Positions 25,317 to 34,704 of a stretch of 64,000 bases of DNA are shown one piece after another. The DNA is taken from contig DEUM01000005.1 of NCBI GenBank assembly GCA_002362575.1, positions 1 to 64,000 of the forward strand, in the 5' to 3' direction. Below the pieces are notes generated by a model. It was not told the origin of the DNA. It saw only the letters and a program-made list of their open reading frames with translations, and ran no database searches. The position numbers were made by a program, and so were the translations under genes. The stretch comes from Lachnoclostridium sp. UBA3262 (GTDB lineage Bacteria > Bacillota > Clostridia > Lachnospirales > Lachnospiraceae). The stretch's first letter is position 1. Every line of letters starts with the position of its first letter.

Positions 25317-26158
25317 ATACAGAACAGCGCCTGCTTGGCACAAATGCCAGACTATATGTTACGAAAAAAAGTAAATTCGGAGTATATTTAAGTTCCGGTG
25401 ATTATCCAGATTTTGAAGTGCTCCTGCCCAACAACCAAGTACCTGAAGGAACGGAAAAGGGAGATATTCTTAATGTCTTTCTCTATAAGGACTCGGAAGA
25501 CCGACTGATTGCCACTACCATGCAGCCCTACATAGAGCTTTACCAGACAGCCCCACTGACCGTGACAGATGTCACAAGCATTGGAGCCTTTCTTAACTGG
25601 GGACTGGCAAAAGATTTATTTCTTCCTTTCAAAGAACAGACAAAACGAGTTCACATCGGTGACACGGTTCTCGTTGCTCTGTATATTGATAAAAGCGACA
25701 GATTATGCGCTACGATGCACGTGTACGATTACCTGTCCTGTGACAGTGAATACCAGAAGGGTGACAAAGTCCACGGACGGGTTTATGAAATCATTGACAC
25801 CTTCGGCGTATTTGTCGCTGTCGATGACTGCTATTCCGCCCTCCTGCCGCACAATGAAATGACACGGGAGTTAAAAGTGGGAGAAGAAATTGACGCCCGG
25901 ATAAAAGATGTCACGGAGGAAGGAAAACTAACTCTCAGCCTTCAGGAAAAAATAAAGGTACAAATGGGAATGGATGCGGAACTCATCTATAGACGACTGG
26001 TGGAGGCAGGCGGATTCCTCCCATTTCATGATAAAACCTCTCCTGAAATCATCAAACGGGAATTTAAGATGAGTAAAAATGCCTTCAAACGCGCAATTGG
26101 ACGCCTGATGAAAGAAAATAAAATCGAAATAACCGATAGCGGTATAAAGCAAATCTAG
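25313..26158 (+). CDS. S1 RNA-binding domain protein (CvfB-like)
   Basis: The 281-residue protein resembles CvfB/YitL: tandem OB-fold S1-type domains (about 10-65, 70-135 and 145-215) followed by a winged-helix end (about 225-281, GGFLPFHDKTSPEIIKREF then SKNAFKRAIGRLMKEN). The third domain reads KVHGRVYEIIDTFGVFVAV, the most typical S1 segment. Such proteins bind RNA and affect virulence-gene expression in staphylococci; the role here is unknown. The start overlaps the thioesterase stop by 4 bp, so the genes are translationally coupled. Confidence 0.9.
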   Translation: MNTEQRLLGTNARLYVTKKSKFGVYLSSGDYPDFEVLLPNNQVPEGTEKGDILNVFLYKDSEDRLIATTMQPYIELYQTAPLTVTDVTSIGAFLNWGLAKDLFLPFKEQTKRVHIGDTVLVALYIDKSDRLCATMHVYDYLSCDSEYQKGDKVHGRVYEIIDTFGVFVAVDDCYSALLPHNEMTRELKVGEEIDARIKDVTEEGKLTLSLQEKIKVQMGMDAELIYRRLVEAGGFLPFHDKTSPEIIKREFKMSKNAFKRAIGRLMKENKIEITDSGIKQI

Positions 26159-26160
26159 AA

Positions 26161-26188
26161 AAACGCGCACCAGAAACGGTGCGCGTTT
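26161..26188 (+). terminator. Terminator of the thioesterase/S1 operon
   Basis: AAACGCGCACC and GGTGCGCGTTT form an 11-bp stem with a 6-nt loop directly after the stop codon; the T-run is short, so termination may be partial or bidirectional. Confidence 0.75.
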
Positions 26189-26199
26189 AGCCTAAATAT

Positions 26200-26610
26200 C
26201 TAGTTATCCAAAAACCGCATTTTACTTTCACTGCTCTTTCGGATTGCCCTCTCCCTCTTTTTCTGCTCGCTTAGCCCTGCAGCACTACGCAACTCATTCG
26301 TAAGCTTTGCCTTACACATTTCACAGTATTTTCCTGTTTTAATCGTTGCTCCACAGCTTTCACAAGGAATACCAACCGGAGAGTCATCGGAAAATACGAG
26401 ACGCTCCTCCCGTACCCAGCGCTTAATCTGTGCTACGCTGACATCCATTTCTTTTGAAAGTACATGAATCTCCACATCCGGATGTTCACGGACATACTTT
26501 TTCACTTCCATAAATTTGTCATCCAGCTTCTTTTGGCAGGTAGGACATATTCTTTCGCCCCGGATGTAATTAAATAATCTGCCACAGCTTTTACATGTTA
26601 CAACTTCCAT
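26200..26610 (-). CDS. YvyF-like flagellar-operon zinc-ribbon protein
   Basis: The 136-residue protein fits the TIGR03826/YvyF family found near flagellar and comF genes. It has an N-terminal zinc ribbon (CKSCGRLF then CPTCQKKL), a central helix-turn-helix (LSKEMDVSVAQIKRWVREERL) and a second ribbon (CESCGATI then CEMCKAKL). This suggests nucleic-acid or protein binding, possibly in flagellar gene control. It is the third gene of recD2-comF-yvyF, 16 bp after comF, and ends close to the terminator of the opposite operon. Confidence 0.85.
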   Translation of the reverse strand: MEVVTCKSCGRLFNYIRGERICPTCQKKLDDKFMEVKKYVREHPDVEIHVLSKEMDVSVAQIKRWVREERLVFSDDSPVGIPCESCGATIKTGKYCEMCKAKLTNELRSAAGLSEQKKRERAIRKSSESKMRFLDN

Positions 26611-26625
26611 ACCAAATCCTCCTTG

Positions 26626-27342
26626 TCATTCAATATCCCTGCCTATACACAGACAGGCAAAATATACCTTGGGAATCCCACACTGGCGGAGCACCCGCCC
26701 ACATTCTTCCAATGTGGAACCCGTCGTGTAAATATCATCTATGAGAAGCACCCTGCAAAGTCCGGATAGTTTGTTCCGGTACTTTTCATTGATGCAGACA
26801 GCTCCTTTTAAATTTCTCGCGCGCTGTCGGTTATCCATACCCTTTTGTGGTTTTGTATAATGGCTTCGGATAAGTCCATCTGAATAGACCGGCAAGTGCA
26901 GACGCTCTCCTATTGCCTCCGCAACACAGGCCGCCTGATTAAAACCACGAAACCATTTCTTGCGCCAATGCAGCGGTACCGGAATAATACCATCCGGATG
27001 CCACTCTGCAATCCTGCCCCCTCTGTAAGAAAGCAGTTCATCCGCATACACTGCACCGTCTTCAAAACAGCCTCCGTATTTAAAATCTGCGATTGCTTTT
27101 TTCATTACATCATTGTAAACCCATACTGCAGTTCCCTGCTCTAGGCAACTGTTCTTTCGGGAGCAATCCCCACAATACTCCTGCCCTAAGTCAGATAACG
27201 GCTTGCCACAGTGTTTGCAACAGGGTTCCGTCACATATGGAAGACTTTTCCCACAGCTTGTGCAGATACCGCTTGTGCCCTTTTGGTGTATGTTTCCACA
27301 TATAGGACACTTATACGGAAACAATGCTTTCAGTATATTCAA
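26626..27342 (-). CDS. ComF family phosphoribosyltransferase-like protein
   Basis: The 238-residue ComF/GntX protein has an N-terminal pair of zinc-finger Cys motifs (CPICGNIH, CTSCGKSL, CCKHCGKPL, CGDCSRKN) and a C-terminal PRTase fold with the PRPP-binding motif LLIDDIYTTGSTLEECG. ComF proteins assist DNA uptake in competent bacteria. The start is TTG with GGGAGG 6 nt upstream. It lies 78 bp after recD2. Other competence genes are not in this window. Confidence 0.93.
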   Translation of the reverse strand: MNILKALFPYKCPICGNIHQKGTSGICTSCGKSLPYVTEPCCKHCGKPLSDLGQEYCGDCSRKNSCLEQGTAVWVYNDVMKKAIADFKYGGCFEDGAVYADELLSYRGGRIAEWHPDGIIPVPLHWRKKWFRGFNQAACVAEAIGERLHLPVYSDGLIRSHYTKPQKGMDNRQRARNLKGAVCINEKYRNKLSGLCRVLLIDDIYTTGSTLEECGRVLRQCGIPKVYFACLCIGRDIE

Positions 27343-27420
27343 TTACATCCTCCCAGCATACGCCTTGACTGTCATTTATGTACCCTCACTCATCCTTACT
27401 GCTATCATAACAAATTTTTA

Positions 27421-29679
27421 CTAATTTTGCACCCTGTTTTTTTCATCTATCTCCTGAATTCTTTCAGACAGGGACGAATACCGTAATTGTTCGGATTGAT
27501 TATGAATCATTCCCAGCACCGTTTCTTTTTTCCCCACAATCGTGACACACTGCTTTCCCCGTGTTACCGCAGTATATAAAATATTTCTGTTCATCAGCGG
27601 ACGCGGCCCCGAAAGCAGAGGAAGAACTACTGCCGGATATTCGCTCCCCTGAGATTTATGTATCGTAATCGCATACGCCAAATCCAGCTCCTCAAAATTC
27701 CCCTGCGCATAAGTAACATACTTTTCGTCTTCAAAACGCACGGTCATCTCTTTATTAAAATTATCTATATCTGTTATAATTCCGCAATCTCCATTAAAAA
27801 CTCCCGTTCCTTCTTCTATCATCATACCATTATATCCACGGATTTCCCATTTGATTTGGTAATTATTTTTCATCTGCATTACCTTATCTCCCTCGCGGAA
27901 CAGAACACCGTGATTCTCTATCTGGTTTTTCCTCCTGTCCTCCGGATTTAGATATTTTTGCAGAATCTCGTTGCAGCGGTATACGCCAAGCTCCCCTTTC
28001 TTCATCGGCGTCAGCACTTGCACATCAAATGGAGTGCAGCCTGTATACTTTGGCATTTTATCACGCACAAGCCACAGCATTACCTCCAATACCCCATGAC
28101 TGTCCTCCCGCTTTAGACAGAAAAAGTCTTTACTCTGGTTATCCAGCGATATCTCCTCCCCATCATTGATACGGTGGGCGTTTACAATAATATCACTCTC
28201 TGCCGCCTGACGGAAAATATGGGACAGCTTCACAACATTAAAACAATGGGAATCAATAATATCTCTCAGTACATTTCCCGGCCCTACGCTTGGCAGCTGA
28301 TTTACATCCCCCACAAGAATGAGCCTCGTTCCTACTGCGACCGCCCTCAATAAACTGTGGAACAAATAAATATCTACCATTGACATTTCATCAATGATTA
28401 GCACATCCGTTTCCAGCGGATTCCATTCATTTCTGCCAAATAAATCGGAGTTTTCTTTTTCCGTCTCTCCTTCATTCTCCAAAAGGGAACCGTTATATTC
28501 AAGAAGGCGGTGAATCGTCTGCGCCTCATAGCCGGTAGCTTCGGACATTCGCTTAGCGGCACGCCCGGTCGGCGCTGCTAACAGAATACTCAGCCCTTCC
28601 TCCCTCAGACAACGGATAATCATATTTATCGTTGTCGTTTTTCCGGTACCGGGGCCTCCTGTAATAACGAGCAGTCCGCTGTTCATTGCCTCCCTTACAG
28701 CAATTCTCTGCTGATTATCAAGCTCTAAATCTTCACTTTTTTCTAATTCTTCAATCGTTCTCACATATGCCTCATCTTTGCGTCCCATTGGAACATTCAG
28801 GTCAAAGAGCATGCGGGCACAGTTTAATTCCGAATAGTAAAGAGTCGGGAGGTATACATCCCGTTCTTCTGTCACTATGACAGACTTATCGATCTCCATT
28901 TGTTCCAACACATGATAAACCTGCTCGCTCATAACCTCCAGCCGGTATACTGACTCCTGTAGGAGAATTTTCTCGGGCATATATACATAGCCTTCCTGTG
29001 TTCCTAGATTCAGCACGTACAAAATACCTGCACGGATGCGTTCCTCCGAATCCAGTGTAAAACCGCTCTTTCTTGCAATATCGTCTGCAATTTTAAATCC
29101 TACTCCCCGAATATCCTCTGCCATCTGGTATGGATTTTCTTTCACAATATCGTACAGACCGGAACCATATGTCTTATAAATCTTTACCGCCAGCTGATTT
29201 GATATACCATACTGCTGCAAAAAAATCATGGCGCTGCGCATTTCCCGCTTTTCTTCAAATTGCTTTGAAATGCTGATTGCCTTCTTCTCGCTGATTCCCT
29301 TTACTTCTGCCAGCCTCTCCGGTTCTTTCTCTATCACTTCAAAGGTTTTATCGCCAAACTTATCTACAAGCCGTTTCGCAAGTCCTCCACGGATTCCAGC
29401 GATTGCCCCGGAGGACAAATACCGTAACATGGCAATGCTGTCGTCCGGCTCGCTCACCTCGTAGGACTCCACCTTTAACTGTTCCATATACACGGGATGC
29501 GTTACCATCTCCCCCCGGACACAGACATATTCACCTTCATTGATAAAAGGAAAGCTTCCTACACAGGTCTCGCTTTCCCCATCGGTATTTTCCAGTTCAA
29601 AAACTGTATATCCGTTTTCTACATTTCGAAAAACTATGTGAGATACATATCCCTTCCGTTCTTCCATTGTATCACTCAT
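27421..29679 (-). CDS. recD2: ATP-dependent RecD2-like DNA helicase
   Basis: RecD2 (752 aa) is a 5'-3' superfamily 1B helicase that works without RecBC in DNA repair. The N-terminal region (1-75) is an OB-like domain, followed by helix-hairpin-helix segments (residues about 85-225, with LSSGAIAGIRGGLAKRL). The motor has Walker A GGPGTGKTT, Walker B LIIDEMSMVD, the motif LVGDVNQLPSVGPG and near the end AYAITIHKSQGSEYP and YTAVTRGKQ. Length agrees with Firmicute RecD2. It leads the recD2-comF-yvyF unit. Confidence 0.96.
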   Translation of the reverse strand: MSDTMEERKGYVSHIVFRNVENGYTVFELENTDGESETCVGSFPFINEGEYVCVRGEMVTHPVYMEQLKVESYEVSEPDDSIAMLRYLSSGAIAGIRGGLAKRLVDKFGDKTFEVIEKEPERLAEVKGISEKKAISISKQFEEKREMRSAMIFLQQYGISNQLAVKIYKTYGSGLYDIVKENPYQMAEDIRGVGFKIADDIARKSGFTLDSEERIRAGILYVLNLGTQEGYVYMPEKILLQESVYRLEVMSEQVYHVLEQMEIDKSVIVTEERDVYLPTLYYSELNCARMLFDLNVPMGRKDEAYVRTIEELEKSEDLELDNQQRIAVREAMNSGLLVITGGPGTGKTTTINMIIRCLREEGLSILLAAPTGRAAKRMSEATGYEAQTIHRLLEYNGSLLENEGETEKENSDLFGRNEWNPLETDVLIIDEMSMVDIYLFHSLLRAVAVGTRLILVGDVNQLPSVGPGNVLRDIIDSHCFNVVKLSHIFRQAAESDIIVNAHRINDGEEISLDNQSKDFFCLKREDSHGVLEVMLWLVRDKMPKYTGCTPFDVQVLTPMKKGELGVYRCNEILQKYLNPEDRRKNQIENHGVLFREGDKVMQMKNNYQIKWEIRGYNGMMIEEGTGVFNGDCGIITDIDNFNKEMTVRFEDEKYVTYAQGNFEELDLAYAITIHKSQGSEYPAVVLPLLSGPRPLMNRNILYTAVTRGKQCVTIVGKKETVLGMIHNQSEQLRYSSLSERIQEIDEKNRVQN

Positions 29680-29760
29680 TTCTTTTATCCTGTCCTTTTT
29701 ATTATAAGCATTTGTGAAGTGAACTGCAAGCCGAAGTTTCCCCTATGTTATATCCTTTCT

Positions 29761-30648
29761 TCATTGACTTTTTGCCTGTCTATACTCATTAGGACTCATT
29801 TGATAATGCTGCCTGAATTTCCGACAGAAATATCCTGAACTGGTAAATCCCACTTCCTCGGCAATAGAAGAAATAGATTTCTTTGTAGTGTAAAGTTGTT
29901 CGGCTGCCTGCGCCAGACGGTATTGGATAAGATATGCCACCGGTGAAATCTGAATACCTGACTGAAAAATATGCAGAGCCCCGCTTTTGCTTATGGAAGC
30001 AGATGCAGCAATCATTTCAAGCGTAATATCTTCCATGTAATGGTCATGTATATACTGCATCATAGTCTGTAACCTTGCCTGTCTGTGATTCAAACGATAA
30101 GAATTAGGGGAACGAGAAGCAAGGTCTAACTGCTTTGATAATATATCCCAAATCTGTAAAAGAAGTGATATGGTGCACAATTCATTTTTCTCCCCAGTCT
30201 CCTGCAAAATTAAAATCTGTGATAGAATCTGTAAAACATTATTTTGCCACGTTATATCCGGATTCAGCATCTGATACGGAACAGACAGGTCTATAACAGG
30301 TTTGATATATTTGTCATAGACCAAACTATTTTCAGGTGCTAACAAAGTTGGAGCAAAAACAATATTGGGAGCAAAGGTACTGTTTTTTGCTTCAAACCGA
30401 TGTAAAACGCCACTATTGACAAACATACCACAGCCTTTATGTACTTCCATTTTGTCCGTCCCAATAAGACAGTGCGCGGTACCTTCGACTACAAACAGAA
30501 ATTCCAGTTCATGATGCCAGTGCCAGTCAATCCGATGAAAATCATATTGCCAGATATCGTCCGGATAATATGCAAAAGGATAGCTGCTGCTTCCATGCTT
30601 AATGGTCTCCCGAAGCGTTTCATCCGTGTTAATTTTGTAAGTATCCAT
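29761..30648 (-). CDS. AraC family transcriptional regulator with cupin sensor
   Basis: The 295-residue regulator has an N-terminal cupin-like sensing domain (HRIDWHWHHELEFLFVV, with FVNSGVLHRFEAK) and a C-terminal pair of HTH motifs (residues about 190-292), ending in the AraC signature SIAEEVGFTSSGYFCRKFRQH. Such regulators commonly sense sugars. It is divergent from the DUF1349 gene across a 170-bp intergenic region and probably regulates it. The effector is unknown. Confidence 0.93.
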   Translation of the reverse strand: MDTYKINTDETLRETIKHGSSSYPFAYYPDDIWQYDFHRIDWHWHHELEFLFVVEGTAHCLIGTDKMEVHKGCGMFVNSGVLHRFEAKNSTFAPNIVFAPTLLAPENSLVYDKYIKPVIDLSVPYQMLNPDITWQNNVLQILSQILILQETGEKNELCTISLLLQIWDILSKQLDLASRSPNSYRLNHRQARLQTMMQYIHDHYMEDITLEMIAASASISKSGALHIFQSGIQISPVAYLIQYRLAQAAEQLYTTKKSISSIAEEVGFTSSGYFCRKFRQHYQMSPNEYRQAKSQ

Positions 30649-30823
30649 AAAAAATCTCCGATTACCGTTTTAAATAAAATATTTTGTTATATTGTATCAT
30701 AAATATACAATTATGTGCAATGACCTGACTTTCTGTATATGATATAATCGCTTTACAAAAAACCAGTAGAAATTGGGAAACACTATTGTGACATATCAAA
30801 AATTATGAAATGGAGGAAAAATG

Positions 30824-31423
30824 ATGGAATTTTTAAAATGTAATCCAAAATGGACAAGGAAACCAAAGCAGACGGTAATTGGCGAGGACAATGTTGTCAT
30901 TATCACAGAACACGGAACTGACTTGTGGGCACGTACCTACTACGGCTTTCAAAATGACAACGCTCCCGTACTGCAGATTGAGACAAGTGACAAATATTTC
31001 TCCTTTATCGTAAAAACAGAATTTGAAAGTTCCTGTCGTTTTGACCAATGTGGCGTAGCCATGTACTTAGACAGCGATAACTGGTTTAAGGCATCCATTG
31101 AGTATGAAGATGAAAAAATACAACGATTGGGAAGTGTTGTTACAAATCATGGCTATTCCGACTGGGCAACGACAGATATTTCTTCTGATATAAATAGTAT
31201 GTGGTATCGTTTTTCACGTAGAAATAGCGACTATTGTATTGAATGTAGCGAAGATGGTATTCATTTCAGGCAGATGAGAATCTTTCATATGTGGGAAGGA
31301 GCAGAAAAAATCACATATGGAATATACGCCGCCAGCCCGACGGATGGCTCATACAAAGCAACATTTACTGATATGCAGGTCACAGAATGTCAGTGGGAGT
31401 CCGATGCTGACTGGCGCGACTGA
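30824..31423 (+). CDS. DUF1349 domain protein
   Basis: This 199-residue cytoplasmic protein (no signal peptide) matches DUF1349, a concanavalin-like beta-sandwich related to carbohydrate-binding lectin folds. Characteristic segments are TDLWARTYYGFQNDNAPVL, CRFDQCGVAMYLDSDNWFK and MRIFHMWEGAEKITYGIYA. Two adjacent ATGs are possible (30821, 30824); GGAGG spacing slightly favours the second. Divergence from the AraC regulator suggests induction by a sugar. A strong terminator follows. Confidence 0.88.
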   Translation: MEFLKCNPKWTRKPKQTVIGEDNVVIITEHGTDLWARTYYGFQNDNAPVLQIETSDKYFSFIVKTEFESSCRFDQCGVAMYLDSDNWFKASIEYEDEKIQRLGSVVTNHGYSDWATTDISSDINSMWYRFSRRNSDYCIECSEDGIHFRQMRIFHMWEGAEKITYGIYAASPTDGSYKATFTDMQVTECQWESDADWRD

Positions 31424-31439
31424 AAACATACAGTGCCAA

Positions 31440-31484
31440 AAAAAGAATGATAAAGAGTTGATTCTTTATCATTCTTTTTTAACT
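31440..31484. terminator. Bidirectional terminator
   Basis: AAAAAGAATGATAAAG and CTTTATCATTCTTTTT form a 16-bp stem with an AGTTGATT-type loop and T-runs on both strands, ending the DUF1349 gene and the converging flagellar operon. Confidence 0.92.
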
Positions 31485-31507
31485 TTATCCATATAATCTC
31501 TGATTAC

Positions 31508-31891
31508 TTACTCTTTCGCTGTACCACTGACGGCTGCCGCCGCTGTTGTCCCTGAGTTCCTCTGAATCGAGTCATACAACTGCTCGGCAATGCCAAGTCC
31601 CTTTCCATTGTATACCATGGAATTTGAAATGCTCTCCAGATAGTTATCCGAAAACATTTCCACATACTGGTTACTGCTGTCCTCCTCGTCATCCTGAGAA
31701 AAGACCTTCGCCGCACGCTCCATGTTTTTGAACATCTGCTGAATCATATATGCCTCAAACTGTTTGCAGGCATCTAACATTTCCTCGTCTTCTTCCGCCG
31801 CCTGAATCTTGCTCGTTACCCTGTCAGCGCTTGTATCTGCCGCATCGACGTTGTAGTTTGTAAAATATGTGTTTCCAATTGAAATTGACAT
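31508..31891 (-). CDS. FlgJ-like rod-binding protein
   Basis: The 127-residue protein corresponds to the N-terminal rod-binding domain of FlgJ: LDACKQFEAYMIQQMFKNM, then QYVEMFSDNYLESISNSM and GKGLGIAEQLYDSI. There is no C-terminal muramidase domain, as usual in Firmicutes. It probably assists rod assembly. It is the last gene of the mbl-flgF-flgG-flgJ unit, 26 bp after flgG. Confidence 0.9.
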   Translation of the reverse strand: MSISIGNTYFTNYNVDAADTSADRVTSKIQAAEEDEEMLDACKQFEAYMIQQMFKNMERAAKVFSQDDEEDSSNQYVEMFSDNYLESISNSMVYNGKGLGIAEQLYDSIQRNSGTTAAAAVSGTAKE

Positions 31892-31917
31892 CCTCTGTCA
31901 CCTCACATTTCTAATCA

Positions 31918-32727
31918 TCAGGAGCGAAGATTGTTCGCCTGCTGTAACATCTCATCTGATGCCGTAATTGCTCTGGCATTCATTTCGTAAGCTCTCTGCG
32001 CAATAATCATATTAACCATTTCATCCGCAGCCTGAACATTCGAGCCCTCCAGATAGCCGGAAACAATCTTGGAATTCAAATCTGTCGCAGTATATACGGT
32101 CGGAACACCCGATGCCGCTGACTCAAGATAATTCGATTCCGAAGCCTTCTCCAAGCCCGAAGCGTTAGGGAAATAAGCAAGACCAATCTGAATCCCAATA
32201 TACTGCTGGTTTCCTCTTGCATCCGGATAAGTCAGATTACCATACTGGTCTACCTTAACCCGGTCGGTGCGGTAGTTTCTGTCCAGCATAATCGGTCTGC
32301 TTGACGTATCCAGAACCGGACGGCCGCCACTGTCTGTCAGTGCCGTACCATTGTCGGTAACCGCCATAATAAAGTGACCGTTCCTTGTATAGGCAACACT
32401 TCCGTCATTCTGCTGAACCATAAAGAAACCCTGTCCCTGAATCATATAATCAAATGCTCCGTTTGAAGCGTTTGCTGGTCCCTGTGTTAAATCCGATGAA
32501 ACGGAACCTACCCGGACGCCCAGCCCTACCTGTGCGCCGACCGGCTTTGGCTCACCGGTTGTCGTTGTCGATACCCTCTGCATATTCTGATAAATCAATG
32601 ATTTAAAATTAGCCGCCTGTGTTTTATATCCTGTCGTTGCAATGTTTGACAGGTTATTGGCGATAACATCCAAATTGCTCTGCTGGCCAATCATTCCACT
32701 CGCCGCAGTCCATAATGAACGCATCAT
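31918..32727 (-). CDS. flgG: Flagellar basal-body rod protein FlgG (FlhP-like)
   Basis: This 269-residue rod protein begins MMRSLWTAASGMIGQQSNLDVIANNLSNI-like (AASGM and ANNLSNI seen), the conserved rod/hook N-terminus, and ends with EMVNMIIAQRAYEMNARAI, the matching coiled-coil C-terminus. GGAGG 9 nt upstream supports the third Met codon as start. The order mbl-flgF-flgG is the same as mbl-flhO-flhP in Bacillus, so this is probably the FlhP equivalent. It would form the distal rod. Confidence 0.9.
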   Translation of the reverse strand: MMRSLWTAASGMIGQQSNLDVIANNLSNIATTGYKTQAANFKSLIYQNMQRVSTTTTGEPKPVGAQVGLGVRVGSVSSDLTQGPANASNGAFDYMIQGQGFFMVQQNDGSVAYTRNGHFIMAVTDNGTALTDSGGRPVLDTSSRPIMLDRNYRTDRVKVDQYGNLTYPDARGNQQYIGIQIGLAYFPNASGLEKASESNYLESAASGVPTVYTATDLNSKIVSGYLEGSNVQAADEMVNMIIAQRAYEMNARAITASDEMLQQANNLRS

Positions 32728-32758
32728 AAGCATCTACCTCCAAAATTTCTGTCACTTA

Positions 32759-33538
32759 TTATCCCTGTAATCTGCCAACCTGATTTGCCGCACGATCTAA
32801 CATCGTGTCATAAGAACGGATTACTTTCTGGTTAGCCTCATAAGCTCTCGTTATAGTAATCATATCGACCATTTCCTTAATAACATTAACATTAGACTGC
32901 TCTGTATATCCCTGCAAAATTTCTGCGGTGGCATCTTTTGTCCTCGCTCCATTCACAGGCTCATACATCGTATCACCATATTTCTGCAGATAATCGTAAT
33001 CTTCAAAATCTACAATCTTTAATGTGTCAATCACTTCCCGGTCTGCCGTAATCACACCATCTCGTGAAATACTGACTGTTCTCGCCGATGGATCAATCGT
33101 AATATTACCGCCCTCGCCCTGCACTGGGTTTCCGTCTGCATCCACAAGCAGACCTTCTTTGGTCAGCATAAACTGACCATTCCTTGTATAGCGGGTGTGG
33201 GTAACGCCGTTTCTGTCTGTCACATTTACCGTAAAAAACCCGCTTCCGCTCAACGCCATATCATATGTATTCCTCGTCTCACGAATGGAACCCTGGGTAT
33301 AATCTGTATAGACTTCTCCGATTTTCACACCCAGACATAAATTTCCGATTGCCTCATTGTGATACGCCTGAGATCCGTCTCTTATTTTAATTCCCAGCAC
33401 CTCGTCAAACGCCTGACTGGTTACCCTGTCATCCTTAAAACCAACTGTGCTGGCATTGGCCATGTTGTTTGAAACAACATCCAGCCTTTTCTGCTCATTT
33501 CGCATCCCTGTCCAAGCAGTATAAAGACCTCTTAGCAT
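32759..33538 (-). CDS. flgF: Flagellar basal-body rod protein FlgF (FlhO-like)
   Basis: The 259-residue protein has the N-terminal rod motif MLRGLYTAWTGM with RLDVVSNNMANAST, a central FlgE/F/G-type domain (MALSGSGFFTV, YTRNGQFMLT) and a C-terminal coiled coil with EMVDMITITRAYEANQKVI. It is the proximal-rod component, equivalent to FlhO in Bacillus. AAGGAGGG precedes the ATG. It lies 26 bp after mbl and 31 bp before flgG. Confidence 0.9.
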   Translation of the reverse strand: MLRGLYTAWTGMRNEQKRLDVVSNNMANASTVGFKDDRVTSQAFDEVLGIKIRDGSQAYHNEAIGNLCLGVKIGEVYTDYTQGSIRETRNTYDMALSGSGFFTVNVTDRNGVTHTRYTRNGQFMLTKEGLLVDADGNPVQGEGGNITIDPSARTVSISRDGVITADREVIDTLKIVDFEDYDYLQKYGDTMYEPVNGARTKDATAEILQGYTEQSNVNVIKEMVDMITITRAYEANQKVIRSYDTMLDRAANQVGRLQG

Positions 33539-33564
33539 ATTTTCCCTCCTTCAGATTTTGTGCC

Positions 33565-34563
33565 TTAGTCTTCTGCTCCTGTTGTACTGCCACTTAAAAA
33601 CTCGACATATTTGCCGGTACCAATGGCAACTGCTGTCATAGGTTCTTCCGCAGTCATAGTTGTAATTCCGGTCTTGGATTCAATTAACTCCTCCAGACCA
33701 TATAATAAACTTCCGCCTCCTGTCAGGACAATGCCCCTGTCTGCGATATCCGCAGCCAGCTCCGGCGGGGTTTTTTCCAATACACTGTGGACGGCTTCTA
33801 CAATCTGTGCCGTTATATCCTTTAATGCTTCCTCGGTTTCCTCTGATGTAACGGTAATTGTCTTCGGAAGACCTGTAACCAGATTACGTCCCCTTACATC
33901 TACGGAAACACTTTCCGGCCGTGGGAACGCAGAGCCGATACGAATCTTAATATCCTCCGCTGTTCTCTCACCAATTAAAAGATTATGTTTTTTACGCATA
34001 TAGCGAACAATCGCATCATCAAAATCATCTCCGGCAATCTTAATGGATGTGCTGACTACCGTACCACCCAGAGAAATCACTGCGATATCCGATGTACCTC
34101 CTCCGATATCCACAATCATATTTCCACACGGTCTGGCAATGTCAATGCCGGCGCCAATCGCAGCCGCAATCGGCTCCTCAATGATTTTTACATCTCTCGC
34201 CCCTGCCTGAAAAGCAGCATCCTCCACTGCCTTCCTCTCGACCTCTGTTACCTGGCTTGGCACACAAATACTTATAAGAGGTTTGCGAAACCTCTGTTTG
34301 CCAACTGCCTTCTGCATAAAATATTTCAACATCTTCTCCGTCACGGTATAATCTGAAATGACACCCTGACGCAGAGGACGGACTGCTACTATATTTCCCG
34401 GCGTACGTCCGAGCATCAGACGCGCTTCCTCTCCAATGGCTTTAATTCTATTTGTATCACGGTCAAAGGCAACCACACTCGGCTCTTTCAATACAACTCC
34501 CTTTCCCTTTACATACACTAATATACTAGCGGTTCCCAAATCTATTCCAATATCAAAAGCCAC
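33565..34563 (-). CDS. mbl: MreB/Mbl actin-like rod-shape protein
   Basis: The 332-residue actin homologue polymerises under the membrane and directs side-wall synthesis. Nucleotide-binding motifs are FDIGIDLGTASILVY, MIVDIGGGTSDIAVIS and IVLTGGGSLLYGLEE. The start is GTG with AAAGGAG upstream. Being upstream of two rod genes, as Bacillus mbl is upstream of flhO-flhP, favours the Mbl paralogue over MreB; no mreC or mreD is adjacent. A promoter lies at 34625-34652. Confidence 0.95.
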   Translation of the reverse strand: MAFDIGIDLGTASILVYVKGKGVVLKEPSVVAFDRDTNRIKAIGEEARLMLGRTPGNIVAVRPLRQGVISDYTVTEKMLKYFMQKAVGKQRFRKPLISICVPSQVTEVERKAVEDAAFQAGARDVKIIEEPIAAAIGAGIDIARPCGNMIVDIGGGTSDIAVISLGGTVVSTSIKIAGDDFDDAIVRYMRKKHNLLIGERTAEDIKIRIGSAFPRPESVSVDVRGRNLVTGLPKTITVTSEETEEALKDITAQIVEAVHSVLEKTPPELAADIADRGIVLTGGGSLLYGLEELIESKTGITTMTAEEPMTAVAIGTGKYVEFLSGSTTGAED

Positions 34564-34624
34564 GATAAAAATCTCCTTTCACTATCTCCTGTATATTATT
34601 CCCAAATTGTACATACATAATCTT

Positions 34625-34652
34625 ATTATAAACGCATTTCTAAATAATTCAA
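34625..34652 (-). promoter_or_regulatory. Promoter of the mbl-flgFG-flgJ operon
   Basis: On the minus strand TTGAAT, 16 nt and a perfect TATAAT lie about 60-90 bp before the mbl start codon. Confidence 0.6.
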
Positions 34653-34704
34653 ATCCTTTTTTATAAAATTTAATAATAATTTAAAACTTTACGGAAATCG
34701 ATGT

